Assembly (NCBI GenBank): GCA_038210985.1 | Contig: JBBQWB010000002.1 | Coordinates: 24,970-88,969 of the forward strand | From: JAQUGA01 sp038210985 | GTDB lineage: Bacteria; Bacteroidota; Bacteroidia; Bacteroidales; WCHB1-69 | Reading direction: 5' to 3' | DNA length: 64,000 nucleotides | Shown here: piece by piece, positions 9,310-17,078 of the stretch | Numbering within the stretch: position 1 is the stretch's first letter | How the letters are laid out: every line of letters starts with the position of its first letter | Notes under the pieces: generated by a model | What the model saw: only the letters and a program-made list of their open reading frames with translations | What the model was told of the DNA's origin: nothing | Database searches by the model: none | Program-made: the position numbers and the translations under genes

Positions 9310-9817
9310 GGAAAAATTAATTAATATCACTACACTAATATTCGATTTTGATGGCGTTTTAACAGATGGAAAAGTATTGGTAATGCCTGATGGCGAACAA
9401 CTTCGAATGTCGAATGTTCGAGATGGTTATGCCATTCAGTTAGCCATAAAAAAAGGACTAAATATTGCCATTATAAGTGGCGGTAGGTCGGTGTCGATGC
9501 AAAAACGTTTTGAAGCATTAAATTTAATAGATGTTTATTTAGGCGTGGATAATAAATTTGATAAATTTGAGACGTATTTGAAAAGTAAAAATTTAACCGC
9601 TGATGAAGTGTTATATATGGGCGATGATATTCCCGATTTTCATGTTATGAAAGCCTCGGCTTTAGCTATTTGCCCTGCCGATGCTGCCGAAGAAATAAAA
9701 GCCATATCTCATTATATTTCAAAATTTAAAGGAGGCGAAGGTTGCGTTAGGGATATAATTGAACAGGTGTTAAAAGTAAAAGGATTGTGGTTTGATGAAG
9801 AAGCGTTTGCTTGGTAA
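9296..9817 (+). CDS. kdsC: KdsC-like HAD phosphatase (KDO-8-phosphate phosphatase)
   Basis: A 173-residue HAD-superfamily IIIA phosphatase of the KdsC type, expected to remove phosphate from 3-deoxy-D-manno-octulosonate-8-phosphate for lipopolysaccharide core synthesis. Motif I is DFDGVLTDG with the nucleophile Asp17 and acid/base Asp19; motif II is IISGGRS; motif III/IV is MGDDIPD. It has no cap domain, as in KdsC tetramers. The start overlaps the preceding gene by 14 nt. A related phosphatase of another nonulosonic acid cannot be excluded from sequence alone. Confidence 0.88.
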   Translation: MINYKEKLINITTLIFDFDGVLTDGKVLVMPDGEQLRMSNVRDGYAIQLAIKKGLNIAIISGGRSVSMQKRFEALNLIDVYLGVDNKFDKFETYLKSKNLTADEVLYMGDDIPDFHVMKASALAICPADAAEEIKAISHYISKFKGGEGCVRDIIEQVLKVKGLWFDEEAFAW

Positions 9818-9837
9818 TTTTTAAAAACGAAAATTAA

Positions 9838-10791
9838 ATGAAAAAACTAATGAATTATTTAAAATTGTTGCGAATTCAAAATCTAATTATTGTTGTTGTT
9901 ACGCTTTATGTTTTTCGGATTTTTGTTTTTGCACCATATTATGACATGTGTGGCTATTTGCCTTTTTTAAACGATTTTTATTTCTTGTTATTAGTGTTTG
10001 CTATTGTGTTGATGACCGCTGGGGGTTATGTTATTAACGATTATTTTGACCAAACAATTGATGGAATTAATAAGCCCGAAAAACAAATTGTAGGTACGAT
10101 AATTAAACCTAAAAATGCTCAAAACTTGTTTTATATTCTATCAGCTTTAAGTTTTTTTATTGGGGCTGTTTTAGCATGGAAAGTTGGTTTTTTGAATCTT
10201 GCAACGATACCTCTAATTACAGCCATTATGTTATGGTACTATTCTTTTAAATATAAACGCATTTTTTTGTGGGGTAATCTTGTAGTGGCATTTTTAAGTG
10301 GTTTTGTAATAATCAGTTATTGGTTATTTGAGTTTTTTGCAATGAAAAATTCAATTTATGGTTTTATCGATTGTCAAAAAAACTTTAGTTTTATCACAAA
10401 GATTAGTTTTATATATTTTGCTTTTGCTTTTTTAATTAGTTTGATTCGTGAAATTGTTAAAGATGTGGAAGATATAGAGGGCGATAAAGTGGCAAATCGT
10501 CAAACTTTACCAATTAAATTAGGAATTGATAAAACAAAGTCAGTTTTGTATGCTCTTTTAGGAGTTTTTCTGATATTTGTACTAACTATTCAGGTTTTAA
10601 TTTATATTGCTGGCAACGAATGGCTTGCAACGTATGGTTTTGTAATGATTACTGCTCCAATAATTTATGTTTTGGTTAAATTATTTGTTGCTAAAACAAA
10701 AGAAGATTTTAAATTTCTGTCGGGAGTGCTAAAATTCACCATGTTAATGGGGATAATTTTATTAATCATTCATCGATATATAATGCTATGA
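9838..10791 (+). CDS. UbiA-family prenyltransferase
   Basis: An integral membrane protein of 317 residues with about eight or nine hydrophobic segments. It has both aspartate-rich motifs of the UbiA superfamily: NDYFDQTIDGINKPEK (about 63-78) and DVEDIEGDKVANRQTLP (about 213-229). Bacteroidota homologues at this locus are usually annotated as geranylgeranylglycerol-phosphate geranylgeranyltransferase-like. The prenyl acceptor here is not predictable. The stop codon overlaps the maf start in ATGA, so the two are translationally coupled. Confidence 0.85.
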   Translation: MKKLMNYLKLLRIQNLIIVVVTLYVFRIFVFAPYYDMCGYLPFLNDFYFLLLVFAIVLMTAGGYVINDYFDQTIDGINKPEKQIVGTIIKPKNAQNLFYILSALSFFIGAVLAWKVGFLNLATIPLITAIMLWYYSFKYKRIFLWGNLVVAFLSGFVIISYWLFEFFAMKNSIYGFIDCQKNFSFITKISFIYFAFAFLISLIREIVKDVEDIEGDKVANRQTLPIKLGIDKTKSVLYALLGVFLIFVLTIQVLIYIAGNEWLATYGFVMITAPIIYVLVKLFVAKTKEDFKFLSGVLKFTMLMGIILLIIHRYIML

Positions 10792-11378
10792 TTTTACATG
10801 AATTTATAAACTTAAATAAAAAACTGGTTTTAGGTTCTGCATCTCCTCGCCGCAAAGAGTTATTGTCCGATATGGGTTTTAATTTTGAGGTTCGTACTTC
10901 GGAAATGGAGGAAATACTTAATTCATCGGATAAGCCCGAAAATATTGTCATGTCTTTAGCTGAGCAAAAGTCGGAATCCATATGGATAAAAACGCAGGAC
11001 GAAATATTAATTACTGCTGATACCATTGTTGTTTTCAATAATAAAATATTGGGAAAACCAGCCGATTATGATCATGCGTTTGAAATGTTATCCATGCTTT
11101 CGGGTCAAATCCATGAAGTATATACAGGTATTTGCATCCGTTCGTTCGAAAAAAGAATAATGAATTTTGCCAAAACGGAAGTAAAGTTTAAGCCAATTTC
11201 AGATGAAGAAATCAACTATTACATCACCCGTTACAAACCATTCGACAAAGCTGGTGCATATGGTATTCAGGAGTGGTTGGGTTTTCATAAAATCGAAAAA
11301 ATAAATGGATCTTATTATAATGTAGTTGGCTTGCCATGTGTTTCAATATCCGAAATGCTTCATGAGTTTATTCTATAA
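10788..11378 (+). CDS. maf: Maf-family nucleoside triphosphate pyrophosphatase
   Basis: A house-cleaning nucleotide pyrophosphatase of the Maf/YhdE family that hydrolyses non-canonical or excess NTPs to NMPs. In the 196-residue protein LGSASPRRKELL (about 15-26) is the phosphate-binding signature, TADTIV (about 76-81) carries the catalytic acid, and YGIQEWLGFHKIEKINGSYY is the conserved C-terminal block. The dTTP/UTP-type branch is likely but unproven. It is the last gene of the DUF2520-kdsC-ubiA-maf operon, with a 4-nt overlap upstream. Confidence 0.92.
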   Translation: MILHEFINLNKKLVLGSASPRRKELLSDMGFNFEVRTSEMEEILNSSDKPENIVMSLAEQKSESIWIKTQDEILITADTIVVFNNKILGKPADYDHAFEMLSMLSGQIHEVYTGICIRSFEKRIMNFAKTEVKFKPISDEEINYYITRYKPFDKAGAYGIQEWLGFHKIEKINGSYYNVVGLPCVSISEMLHEFIL

Positions 11379-11393
11379 TTGTTGGAAATATTG

Positions 11394-11458
11394 ATGTGCG
11401 AAGTTTGAAACTTTGCGATGCTCTTTTCTTCATGTGCGAAGTTGGATACTTCGCACCG
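11394..11458. repeat. Two copies of a TGTGCGAAGTT palindromic repeat
   Basis: ATGTGCGAAGTT-TGA-AACTTTGCGA (11394-11418) and ATGTGCGAAGTT-GGAT-ACTTCGCAC (11432-11456) are tandem imperfect palindromes, each able to fold into a hairpin. A partial relative (TGTGCGAAGTT) occurs after pyrG near 63891. They lie just after maf and could also act as a transcription end point. Confidence 0.75.
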
Positions 11459-11618
11459 CTTCGTTCTTATTGATTTTACACCAAACATGAAAGTGCTTTT
11501 TAAATAAATTTTCTTCTTAAAAATTAAATTCTAGCAATATATTTAGATTATTCAACACTGCTGCCTGATGTGAATTTTGATATCTATTATAAAGTGTTGT
11601 ATAATAAGGTTATAGGTG

Positions 11619-11700
11619 AACTGGCGGAAAGTAGGATTTGTTTTTGTATGTTTTAAAAACATAGATTTCCCGCAATTTATTGCACACTTTTTCGCCAGCT
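11619..11700. repeat. Small inverted-repeat element
   Basis: AACTGGCGGAAAGT (11619-11632) is matched in reverse complement by ACTTTTTCGCCAGCT (11686-11700). A near-perfect palindrome, TATGTTTTAAAAACATA (11647-11663), lies inside. The 82-bp unit has the form of a small MITE-like or hairpin element. The short reading frame across it on the minus strand has no recognisable protein features. Confidence 0.55.
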
Positions 11701-11792
11701 GACAAATGTAAAATACTGAAAATCAATTCATTCTTTAGGATTGTGACAAAAATTGATTGAAGTGATTTACACTTATCGCACAATTTATTTTT

Positions 11793-11813
11793 TTTATCGG
11801 ACAATAGTGATTA
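11793..11813. repeat. 21-nt exact repeat, copy 1
   Basis: The motif TTATCGGACAATAGTGATTA, with one more T upstream, is identical to 31762-31782. This copy ends 56 nt before the efp start and just upstream of its -7 box. The other copy lies upstream of korA. Confidence 0.8.
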
Positions 11814-11829
11814 TTTAATTTTTTATCCT

Positions 11830-11837
11830 TAATTTTG
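11830..11837 (+). promoter_or_regulatory. -7 promoter box of efp
   Basis: TAATTTTG matches TAnnTTTG and lies 31 nt before the efp ATG. The expected -33 region is AT-rich without a clear TTTG. Confidence 0.45.
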
Positions 11838-11868
11838 TCAGGCTAAAACAAATAAAAAAGAACACTTT

Positions 11869-12438
11869 ATGGCTACAACAGCAGATTTTAGAAATGGACT
11901 GTGTATTGAATTTAACAATGAACTTTGGATAATTAACGAATTTATGCATGTCAAACCTGGGAAAGGTCCCGCTTTTGTTCGTACAAGAATAAAAAACTTA
12001 AAAACTGGTAGAGTGTTGGAAAACACCTTTACATCTGGTGTTAAAATTGATATTGCTCGCGTGGAACGCAGACCTTATCAGTTTTTATATAAAGAAGGAA
12101 ATAGCTCGTACAACTTTATGCACATGGAAACATACGAACAGCTTATTATTGAAGAAGAATTGATTAATAATTCGGGTTTATTAAAAGAAGGACAAGTGGT
12201 TGAAATTCTTTATCATGTAGATACCGAAACACCACTAACATGCGAATTACCATCTTTTGTTGATTTAATTATTACATACACCGAACCTGGTGTTAAAGGT
12301 GATACTGCAACGAATGCTGCCAAAAGAGCTACCGTTGAAACTGGTGCCGAAGTAATGGTTCCTCTTTTTATCAACGAAGGTGAAAAAATAAAAGTGGATA
12401 CACGTACTAATAAATATTCCGAACGCGTTAAAGAATAA
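11869..12438 (+). CDS. efp: Translation elongation factor P
   Basis: EF-P (189 residues) enters the ribosomal E site and relieves stalling at polyproline stretches. It has the three beta-barrel domains of the family: an N-terminal KOW-like domain with the modified-loop motif KPGKGPAFVRTR, where Lys32 is the equivalent of the modified Lys34 of E. coli, then two OB-type domains ending in the conserved block INEGEKIKVDTRTNKYSERVKE. No EpmA/EpmB or deoxyhypusine-type modification gene is adjacent. It is probably co-transcribed in part with the LpxD-like gene, although a terminator lies between. Confidence 0.97.
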   Translation: MATTADFRNGLCIEFNNELWIINEFMHVKPGKGPAFVRTRIKNLKTGRVLENTFTSGVKIDIARVERRPYQFLYKEGNSSYNFMHMETYEQLIIEEELINNSGLLKEGQVVEILYHVDTETPLTCELPSFVDLIITYTEPGVKGDTATNAAKRATVETGAEVMVPLFINEGEKIKVDTRTNKYSERVKE

Positions 12439-12465
12439 TAAAAAGCCCTCTTAAAGGGCTTTTTA
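12439..12465 (+). terminator. Intrinsic terminator after efp
   Basis: AAAAGCCCT and AGGGCTTTT form a perfect stem with a short CTTAA-type loop and a T-run, beginning at the efp stop codon. Some read-through is likely, since the next gene starts only 15 nt later without an evident promoter. Confidence 0.85.
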
Positions 12466-12479
12466 TTTGAAACTATATT

Positions 12480-13439
12480 ATGAAATTTGACATTACTTAT
12501 TCTATTCCTCAAATTGTTGAAATAATTGGAGCACATGCGGTTGTTTCTGGTTCAAGTTCAATTCCAGTAAAAGGCATCAACGAAATCCATATGGTTGAAG
12601 AGGGAGACATTACTTTTGTGGATCATCCAAAATATTACGACAAAGCATTAAATTCAAAAGCAACCATAATTATTATCAACAAAGAAGTTGATTGTCCAGA
12701 AGGCAAAGTGTTGATTATTTCGGACGATTCTTTTCGGGATTATAACAAAATTGTACTTTACTTCCGAAAATTTGAATCGGCAAATCAACTCATAAGTAAT
12801 TCGGCAATTATTGGCGAAAATACAGTAATTCAGCCTGGTGCATTTGTGGGTAATCATGTTAAAATTGGAAAAAACTGTATCATTCATTCAAATGCTAGCA
12901 TTTATGACCATTGTGTTATTGGGGATAATGTTATTATTCATTCAAATTGTGTAATTGGAGCCGATGCCTATTATTTTAAAAAGCGTCCTGAAAAATGGGA
13001 TAAAATGAATTCGTGTGGTAGGGTAATTATTGAAGACGATGTTGAATTAGGTGCCATGTGTACAATCGATCGTGGAGTTTCGGGCGATACCATAATTGGC
13101 AAAGGAAGCAAATTTGATAACCATGCACACGTTGGTCACGACACTAAAATCGGAAAATTATGTTTAATTGGTGCTCATTGTGCTATTGCTGGTGTAACAG
13201 TAATTGAGGATGAGTGCCTGATTTGGGCTAAAGTTGCTATAAATAAAGAATTGGTAATTGGAAAAGGCTCCGTAATTTTAGCTACTTCGGCATTAGATAA
13301 AAACACCGAAGGAAATGGAAAAGTTTATTTTGGAACACCTGCCGACGACGCTCGTAAAAAATGGAGAGAATTGGCTGCTTTACGTCAGCTTCCTGATTTT
13401 ATGTCGGAAGTTAGACGCTTTTTGAATAAACAAAAATAA
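12480..13439 (+). CDS. LpxD-like UDP-3-O-acylglucosamine N-acyltransferase
   Basis: A 319-residue left-handed beta-helix acyltransferase of the LpxD type (lipid A synthesis). Residues 1-100 match the uridine-binding N-terminal domain (DITFVDHPKYYDKAL). Hexapeptide repeats run from about 105 to 270. His220 in HVGHDTKIG aligns with the catalytic histidine of LpxD. Bacteroidota often carry, next to efp, a second LpxD paralogue besides the one in the lpx cluster; this gene fits that pattern, so a symbol is withheld and its acyl-donor or sugar specificity may differ. The C-terminus (KKWRELAALRQLPDFM) is the usual trimer-capping helix. Confidence 0.85.
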   Translation: MKFDITYSIPQIVEIIGAHAVVSGSSSIPVKGINEIHMVEEGDITFVDHPKYYDKALNSKATIIIINKEVDCPEGKVLIISDDSFRDYNKIVLYFRKFESANQLISNSAIIGENTVIQPGAFVGNHVKIGKNCIIHSNASIYDHCVIGDNVIIHSNCVIGADAYYFKKRPEKWDKMNSCGRVIIEDDVELGAMCTIDRGVSGDTIIGKGSKFDNHAHVGHDTKIGKLCLIGAHCAIAGVTVIEDECLIWAKVAINKELVIGKGSVILATSALDKNTEGNGKVYFGTPADDARKKWRELAALRQLPDFMSEVRRFLNKQK

Positions 13440-13458
13440 AATTTTGGAAGATTTGTTT

Positions 13459-13479
13459 GTTCGGATTACAAATCCGAAC
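13459..13479. repeat. GGATT-type short palindrome, copy 1
   Basis: GTTCGGATT-ACA-AATCCGAAC is a perfect 9-bp stem with a 3-nt loop. The same CGGATTnnnAATCCG core recurs at 15225-15245, and a decayed form at 40316-40335. Confidence 0.75.
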
Positions 13480-13538
13480 TAGCCTGAAATAAAATAGGTT
13501 TGAAATTCTAAATGAGAATTAAGCCTCAAATATTTATT

Positions 13539-13570
13539 AAAAACGCAGTACAGCAATGTACTCCGTTTTT
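13539..13570. terminator. Bidirectional terminator between convergent genes
   Basis: AAAAACG-C-AGTACA and TGTACT-CC-GTTTTT form an interrupted stem around GCAA, with A and T tracts on both sides. It lies between the LpxD-like gene (plus) and the exported protein at 13584 (minus). Confidence 0.7.
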
Positions 13571-13583
13571 AATAAAATTATTT

Positions 13584-14165
13584 TTAATCCTTCTTTTTCG
13601 GTTTATAATTTATCACAAATCTAGGAATATTAATATCCTCTTTATTTATTTCAACAAATTCGATTAACTCGTAAGTCCAATCATCTACCGAAAAATACAG
13701 AGGGATTCCATCAATGTCTTTAAAAACTCGAGAATAATTATGTTTTTTACTTCCAATTTTTGGATTGTAGTAAACTGTCCAAACAAAACTATTACTGTCT
13801 TTATCCAAGGTTTCCATGATTGCTTTTTGGCATTTTATTCCTGCAAATGATGCGGTATCCTTAGTGTAAAAAGTTGTTTTTATTTTCTTGTATTCTACCA
13901 ACAGTTCTTTTTCGAGTGTTTTATTCACTACAACTTGTGTGTCATTCCCGATAATCCAGTAATTTTTATTTTTAATTAAATCATGAAAACTTGCCCTGTC
14001 TTTAATAATTCCAGATGCATACCAAATGGTATCGTTCGGATAAGTTTTTCCTCCTCTAATTTGCTTATATACAAGTCTGCCCGAAGAAAAATTAGACTGG
14101 GAAAAAACCGATATATTTAGACATAAAAATAACGTAATAATCAGTCTTAATAATAATTTTTTCAT
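13584..14165 (-). CDS. Exported protein of unknown function
   Basis: A 193-residue protein with a signal peptide (residues 1-22, ending SVFSQ) and no other membrane segment. The body is beta-rich and contains AGIKCQKAIMET and a DIDGIPLYFSVDDW segment, a layout reminiscent of the GLPGLI or DUF4412 class of Bacteroidota periplasmic proteins, but I cannot assign it firmly. It lies 17 nt downstream of the lipoprotein gene at 14183 in the same direction, so the pair is probably one transcript. Confidence 0.65.
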   Translation of the reverse strand: MKKLLLRLIITLFLCLNISVFSQSNFSSGRLVYKQIRGGKTYPNDTIWYASGIIKDRASFHDLIKNKNYWIIGNDTQVVVNKTLEKELLVEYKKIKTTFYTKDTASFAGIKCQKAIMETLDKDSNSFVWTVYYNPKIGSKKHNYSRVFKDIDGIPLYFSVDDWTYELIEFVEINKEDINIPRFVINYKPKKKD

Positions 14166-14182
14166 ATATTAAATTTAGAAAT

Positions 14183-14974
14183 TTAAAATAAACCACCTAC
14201 AGATGCATACAGTCCATATATTATAGCCTCTTTTGCACAAAGAGAAGGGCAATTCGTTCCTTTATATGGTTTTTTAAAATCAGGACAATACTCATACGCA
14301 CATAAAGCATATTGCCTAGAAAAACCAATTGCATCAGCAAAAGCAAAATCTGCAACATAGAAAGGCCTTTTTGCTAATGCATAGTCTTCAAAATTAGGAA
14401 AATAGCTCATTTCCATATGCCATGATGAAGATACGCTATTTGTTGCATCAAACCAATACTTAACACTACTTCTATAAAACAAAATTGTACTTGCTAAAAG
14501 ATGAATTTCATATGAATGTAAATCCTTATCATCATAGATTGTATTTACTAGATTTGTTATCACTGAGTCAAAAATTGTTTGAGTTGTTGAATAATCTTTA
14601 ATAGAGTCTAATCCATCAAAGTACTCAACAACTTTGTCTGAAACAATTGACTCATTATATAAATGAATTCCAAAATCTTTAAAATCGCTGTAATTTATTG
14701 AATCAATTTGCATTCCAGTATCTATAATAATATCGTAATTATTATACAAAAAATCCTTTAAATAATCTGCAATATTTATTGTATCAATACATGGAAAGTT
14801 GATATAATTAGTTAACTCATCTAAACATGCATTATGAATAACTCCATAAATACTGTCATTTGTAAAAGCAGTGTAATTTTGGTTTTTTTGAATTAAACTT
14901 GTTTCATTTTTTTTGCATTGTGTTGATAATAAAACTATTATTACTAGACAAAATAAAATGAAATTGTTTTTCAT
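14183..14974 (-). CDS. Lipoprotein of unknown function
   Basis: A 263-residue predicted lipoprotein: hydrophobic leader MKNNFILFCLVIIVLLSTQC with the lipobox cysteine at 20. The mature part is acidic and tyrosine-rich, with C-terminal cysteines (YALCAYEYCPDF, NCPSLCAKEA) that could form disulfides. I do not recognise the family. It probably shares a transcript with the exported protein downstream. Its AT content is slightly above that of the neighbouring housekeeping genes, consistent with a lineage-specific gene. Confidence 0.6.
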   Translation of the reverse strand: MKNNFILFCLVIIVLLSTQCKKNETSLIQKNQNYTAFTNDSIYGVIHNACLDELTNYINFPCIDTINIADYLKDFLYNNYDIIIDTGMQIDSINYSDFKDFGIHLYNESIVSDKVVEYFDGLDSIKDYSTTQTIFDSVITNLVNTIYDDKDLHSYEIHLLASTILFYRSSVKYWFDATNSVSSSWHMEMSYFPNFEDYALAKRPFYVADFAFADAIGFSRQYALCAYEYCPDFKKPYKGTNCPSLCAKEAIIYGLYASVGGLF

Positions 14975-15183
14975 GATTTTGAGATTTGACTAATAAAAAA
15001 AATTAATTAAATGTACGTTAAATATGCGCAGATGTGCAAAAGATTAACACATAAATAACACTTTTGGTTTTGTAGAACATTGCTAAAACGATTAAGCACT
15101 TAATTGTAATTTCATCGTCGTTGTTTAAATATTAACACATAATTAAACCATGGATTATCAAATTATCATTTTGAAATAAGTGA

Positions 15184-15225
15184 TCACAAGTATTTAATCT
15201 CTTCGGCCCAAATTTCTGCGTTTTG
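15184..15225 (-). pseudogene. Remnant of a second nfo 3' end
   Basis: On the minus strand these 14 codons read QNAEIWAEEIKYL-stop and align with the real end of nfo, PNEEIWAEEIKLLYSYI-stop, 60 nt upstream. At DNA level about 25 of 32 bases match around TCAGCCCAAATTTC, and several differences are synonymous (GCT/GCC, GAA/GAG, ATA/ATT). This is a decayed or recombined copy of the gene's C-terminal coding end. A short palindrome separates it from the intact gene. The rest of the gap 14975-15183 shows nothing recognisable. Confidence 0.65.
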
Positions 15226-15245
15226 CTCGGATTTGCAATCCGAGC
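15225..15245. repeat. GGATT-type short palindrome, copy 2
   Basis: GCTCGGATT-TGC-AATCCGAGC, a perfect 9-bp stem with a 3-nt loop, of the same family as 13459-13479. It sits exactly at the upstream border of the nfo remnant and could serve as the terminator of nfo. Confidence 0.75.
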
Positions 15246-15269
15246 ATTTATCAGCAATCACTTTTATTC

Positions 15270-16109
15270 CTAAATATAAGAATACAATAACTTTATTTCT
15301 TCAGCCCAAATTTCCTCGTTTGGAGTTTCTAAAATAAGTGGAATATTATCAAACCGTGAATCCTTCATTAGAATTTTGAATACTTCGTTGCCAAGTGTCC
15401 CTATTCCAATGCTTTCATGACGGTCAACGCGACTTCCAAAGGCTTTTTTAGAGTCGTTAATGTGCATTCCTTTTAAATATTTGAATCCAATCATATTATC
15501 AAAATGGATAAACATTTTTTCAAAACCTTCGGCAGTGGATAAATCATAACCAGCCGAAAAACTATGGCAAGTATCAATGCAAATTCCAACACGACTTTTG
15601 TCTTCAACTTTTTCAATGATATATGCAATTTGCTCAAACAAATAACCCAAATTTGTCCCTTGTCCTGCTGTGTTTTCTATTACTGCCGAAACTCCTTTGG
15701 TTTTATCCAAGGCGATATTTATAGATTCGGCAATAGTGCTCAAACAATCCTCTTCCGAAATTTTATTTAAATGGCTACCTGGATGAAAATTCAATCTATC
15801 TAACCCAAGTTGTTCGCAACGTTGCATTTCGTCTAAAAAAGCGTCTCGTGATTTCTCCAGTGCTTCTCTTTCGGGATGTCCTAAATTTATAAGATAACTG
15901 TCGTGAGGTAGAATTTGGAATGCTTGAAAATCGTATTTTTCGCAATATTCCTTAAATTTTTTAATACTTGTTTGAGATAATGGTAGCGAAGCCCACTGAC
16001 GTTGGTTTTTTGTAAACAAAGCAAAGGCTTTTGCTCCAATATTTACTGCATTTAATACTGCATTTTCGACACCGCCTGAGGCACTTACATGAGCTCCTAA
16101 ATATTTCAT
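15270..16109 (-). CDS. nfo: Endonuclease IV (AP endonuclease family 2)
   Basis: Deoxyribonuclease IV cleaves 5' to abasic sites in base-excision repair. The 279-residue TIM-barrel protein keeps all nine zinc ligands at nearly E. coli numbering: His69, His109, Glu145, Asp179, His182, His216, Asp229, His231, Glu260. The signatures LNFHPGSH, GICIDTCHSFSAGYD and VDRHESIGIG are intact. A strong -7 box (TATCTTTG, 16126-16133 on the minus strand) gives it its own promoter. A partial duplicate of its last codons lies downstream. Confidence 0.97.
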   Translation of the reverse strand: MKYLGAHVSASGGVENAVLNAVNIGAKAFALFTKNQRQWASLPLSQTSIKKFKEYCEKYDFQAFQILPHDSYLINLGHPEREALEKSRDAFLDEMQRCEQLGLDRLNFHPGSHLNKISEEDCLSTIAESINIALDKTKGVSAVIENTAGQGTNLGYLFEQIAYIIEKVEDKSRVGICIDTCHSFSAGYDLSTAEGFEKMFIHFDNMIGFKYLKGMHINDSKKAFGSRVDRHESIGIGTLGNEVFKILMKDSRFDNIPLILETPNEEIWAEEIKLLYSYI

Positions 16110-16125
16110 GGCTATTTTTTTGTTT

Positions 16126-16133
16126 CAAAGATA
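16126..16133 (-). promoter_or_regulatory. -7 promoter box of nfo
   Basis: On the minus strand TATCTTTG matches TAnnTTTG, 16 nt before the nfo start codon. Confidence 0.5.
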
Positions 16134-16181
16134 AAAAAAAATGAAAATAATTGTTTCGGAAATGAATACGTTTAATAATCT

Positions 16182-17072
16182 TTAATTTCTTTTATCAAAA
16201 CCCCACATCAACTTTTCGCGAATTGTTTTAAAAAAGGAATTTTGTGGAAACTGAACAATATTTAGCTGGAATGGTGCTTTTGAAATAATCAACTCAATGG
16301 TCGATTCTAAATTTAAACTACACGAATCAACTCCTAAAGTATAATGACAAGACCGTCCCGAAATTTTCACTTTAATAATATTTTTGTCTGAAAAAACAAC
16401 CGGACGAACCGTAAGTGTATGAGAAGCGATTGGTGTTAAAATAAAGGAGTTGGAGTCGGGGGTTAAAATTGGACCTCCGCAACTTAACGAATATGCTGTG
16501 GAGCCAGTTGGGGTGGCAATAATAATTCCATCTGCCCAATAATTGTTTAAAAATTCACCTTCTACTTCAACCTTAAACGAAAGCATCGAAGCATTTTCGG
16601 TCCTTCGAACCGTTATATCGTTAAGTGCATATAATTGAGTTTTACTAAAGGTTTCATTTTGCGAATTAATTTCTAGCAAGGTGCGTTTATCTAAATTAAA
16701 ATTTCCGGTTACAAAATTATTTAATGCACTTTCGATATCATCAATTTGGGTGTTCGCTAAAAAACCCAATCTTCCATTATTTATACCAATTATTGGTAAA
16801 TTACTATCTTTAATATATGGTAAGGTTCCTAAAAAGGTTCCATCGCCACCAATTGACAACATACAATCGGCTTTATTTAAAAGAGTTTCGTAGGAATCAA
16901 AATAATCAAAAATATTTTTTGTCGATATTTTATCACAAATAATATTGTATAATGGCTTATATAAAACAATGCTATTGCCTTGATTAATAATGGCATCTAT
17001 GACTTTTTGTAATACATCATACGATTGGTTTCCATGCGGTTTACTATAAATTGCAAATGTTTTTTTTGTCAT
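16182..17072 (-). CDS. nadK: NAD kinase
   Basis: NAD kinase phosphorylates NAD+ to NADP+. The 296-residue protein has the GGDG motif (75-78, catalytic Asp77), INNGRLGFLAN, the conserved LNDITVRR block and the glycine-rich motif DGIIIATPTGSTAYSLSCGGP. Its length matches the bacterial family. The gene begins 6 nt after the stop of the BamA-like gene and is likely co-transcribed with it and the CBS gene, a grouping common in Bacteroidota. Confidence 0.96.
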   Translation of the reverse strand: MTKKTFAIYSKPHGNQSYDVLQKVIDAIINQGNSIVLYKPLYNIICDKISTKNIFDYFDSYETLLNKADCMLSIGGDGTFLGTLPYIKDSNLPIIGINNGRLGFLANTQIDDIESALNNFVTGNFNLDKRTLLEINSQNETFSKTQLYALNDITVRRTENASMLSFKVEVEGEFLNNYWADGIIIATPTGSTAYSLSCGGPILTPDSNSFILTPIASHTLTVRPVVFSDKNIIKVKISGRSCHYTLGVDSCSLNLESTIELIISKAPFQLNIVQFPQNSFFKTIREKLMWGFDKRN

Positions 17073-17078
17073 GATTAT

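Noticed and set aside
11610..11804. Minus-strand open frame of 64 codons between maf and efp
   Set aside because: It covers the inverted-repeat unit, has no signal, domain or ribosome site, and is best explained by AT-rich non-coding DNA.
12439..12465. Complete transcriptional separation of efp and the LpxD-like gene
   Set aside because: The hairpin is a good terminator, but the next gene starts 15 nt later and shows no promoter, so partial read-through seems more likely than independence.
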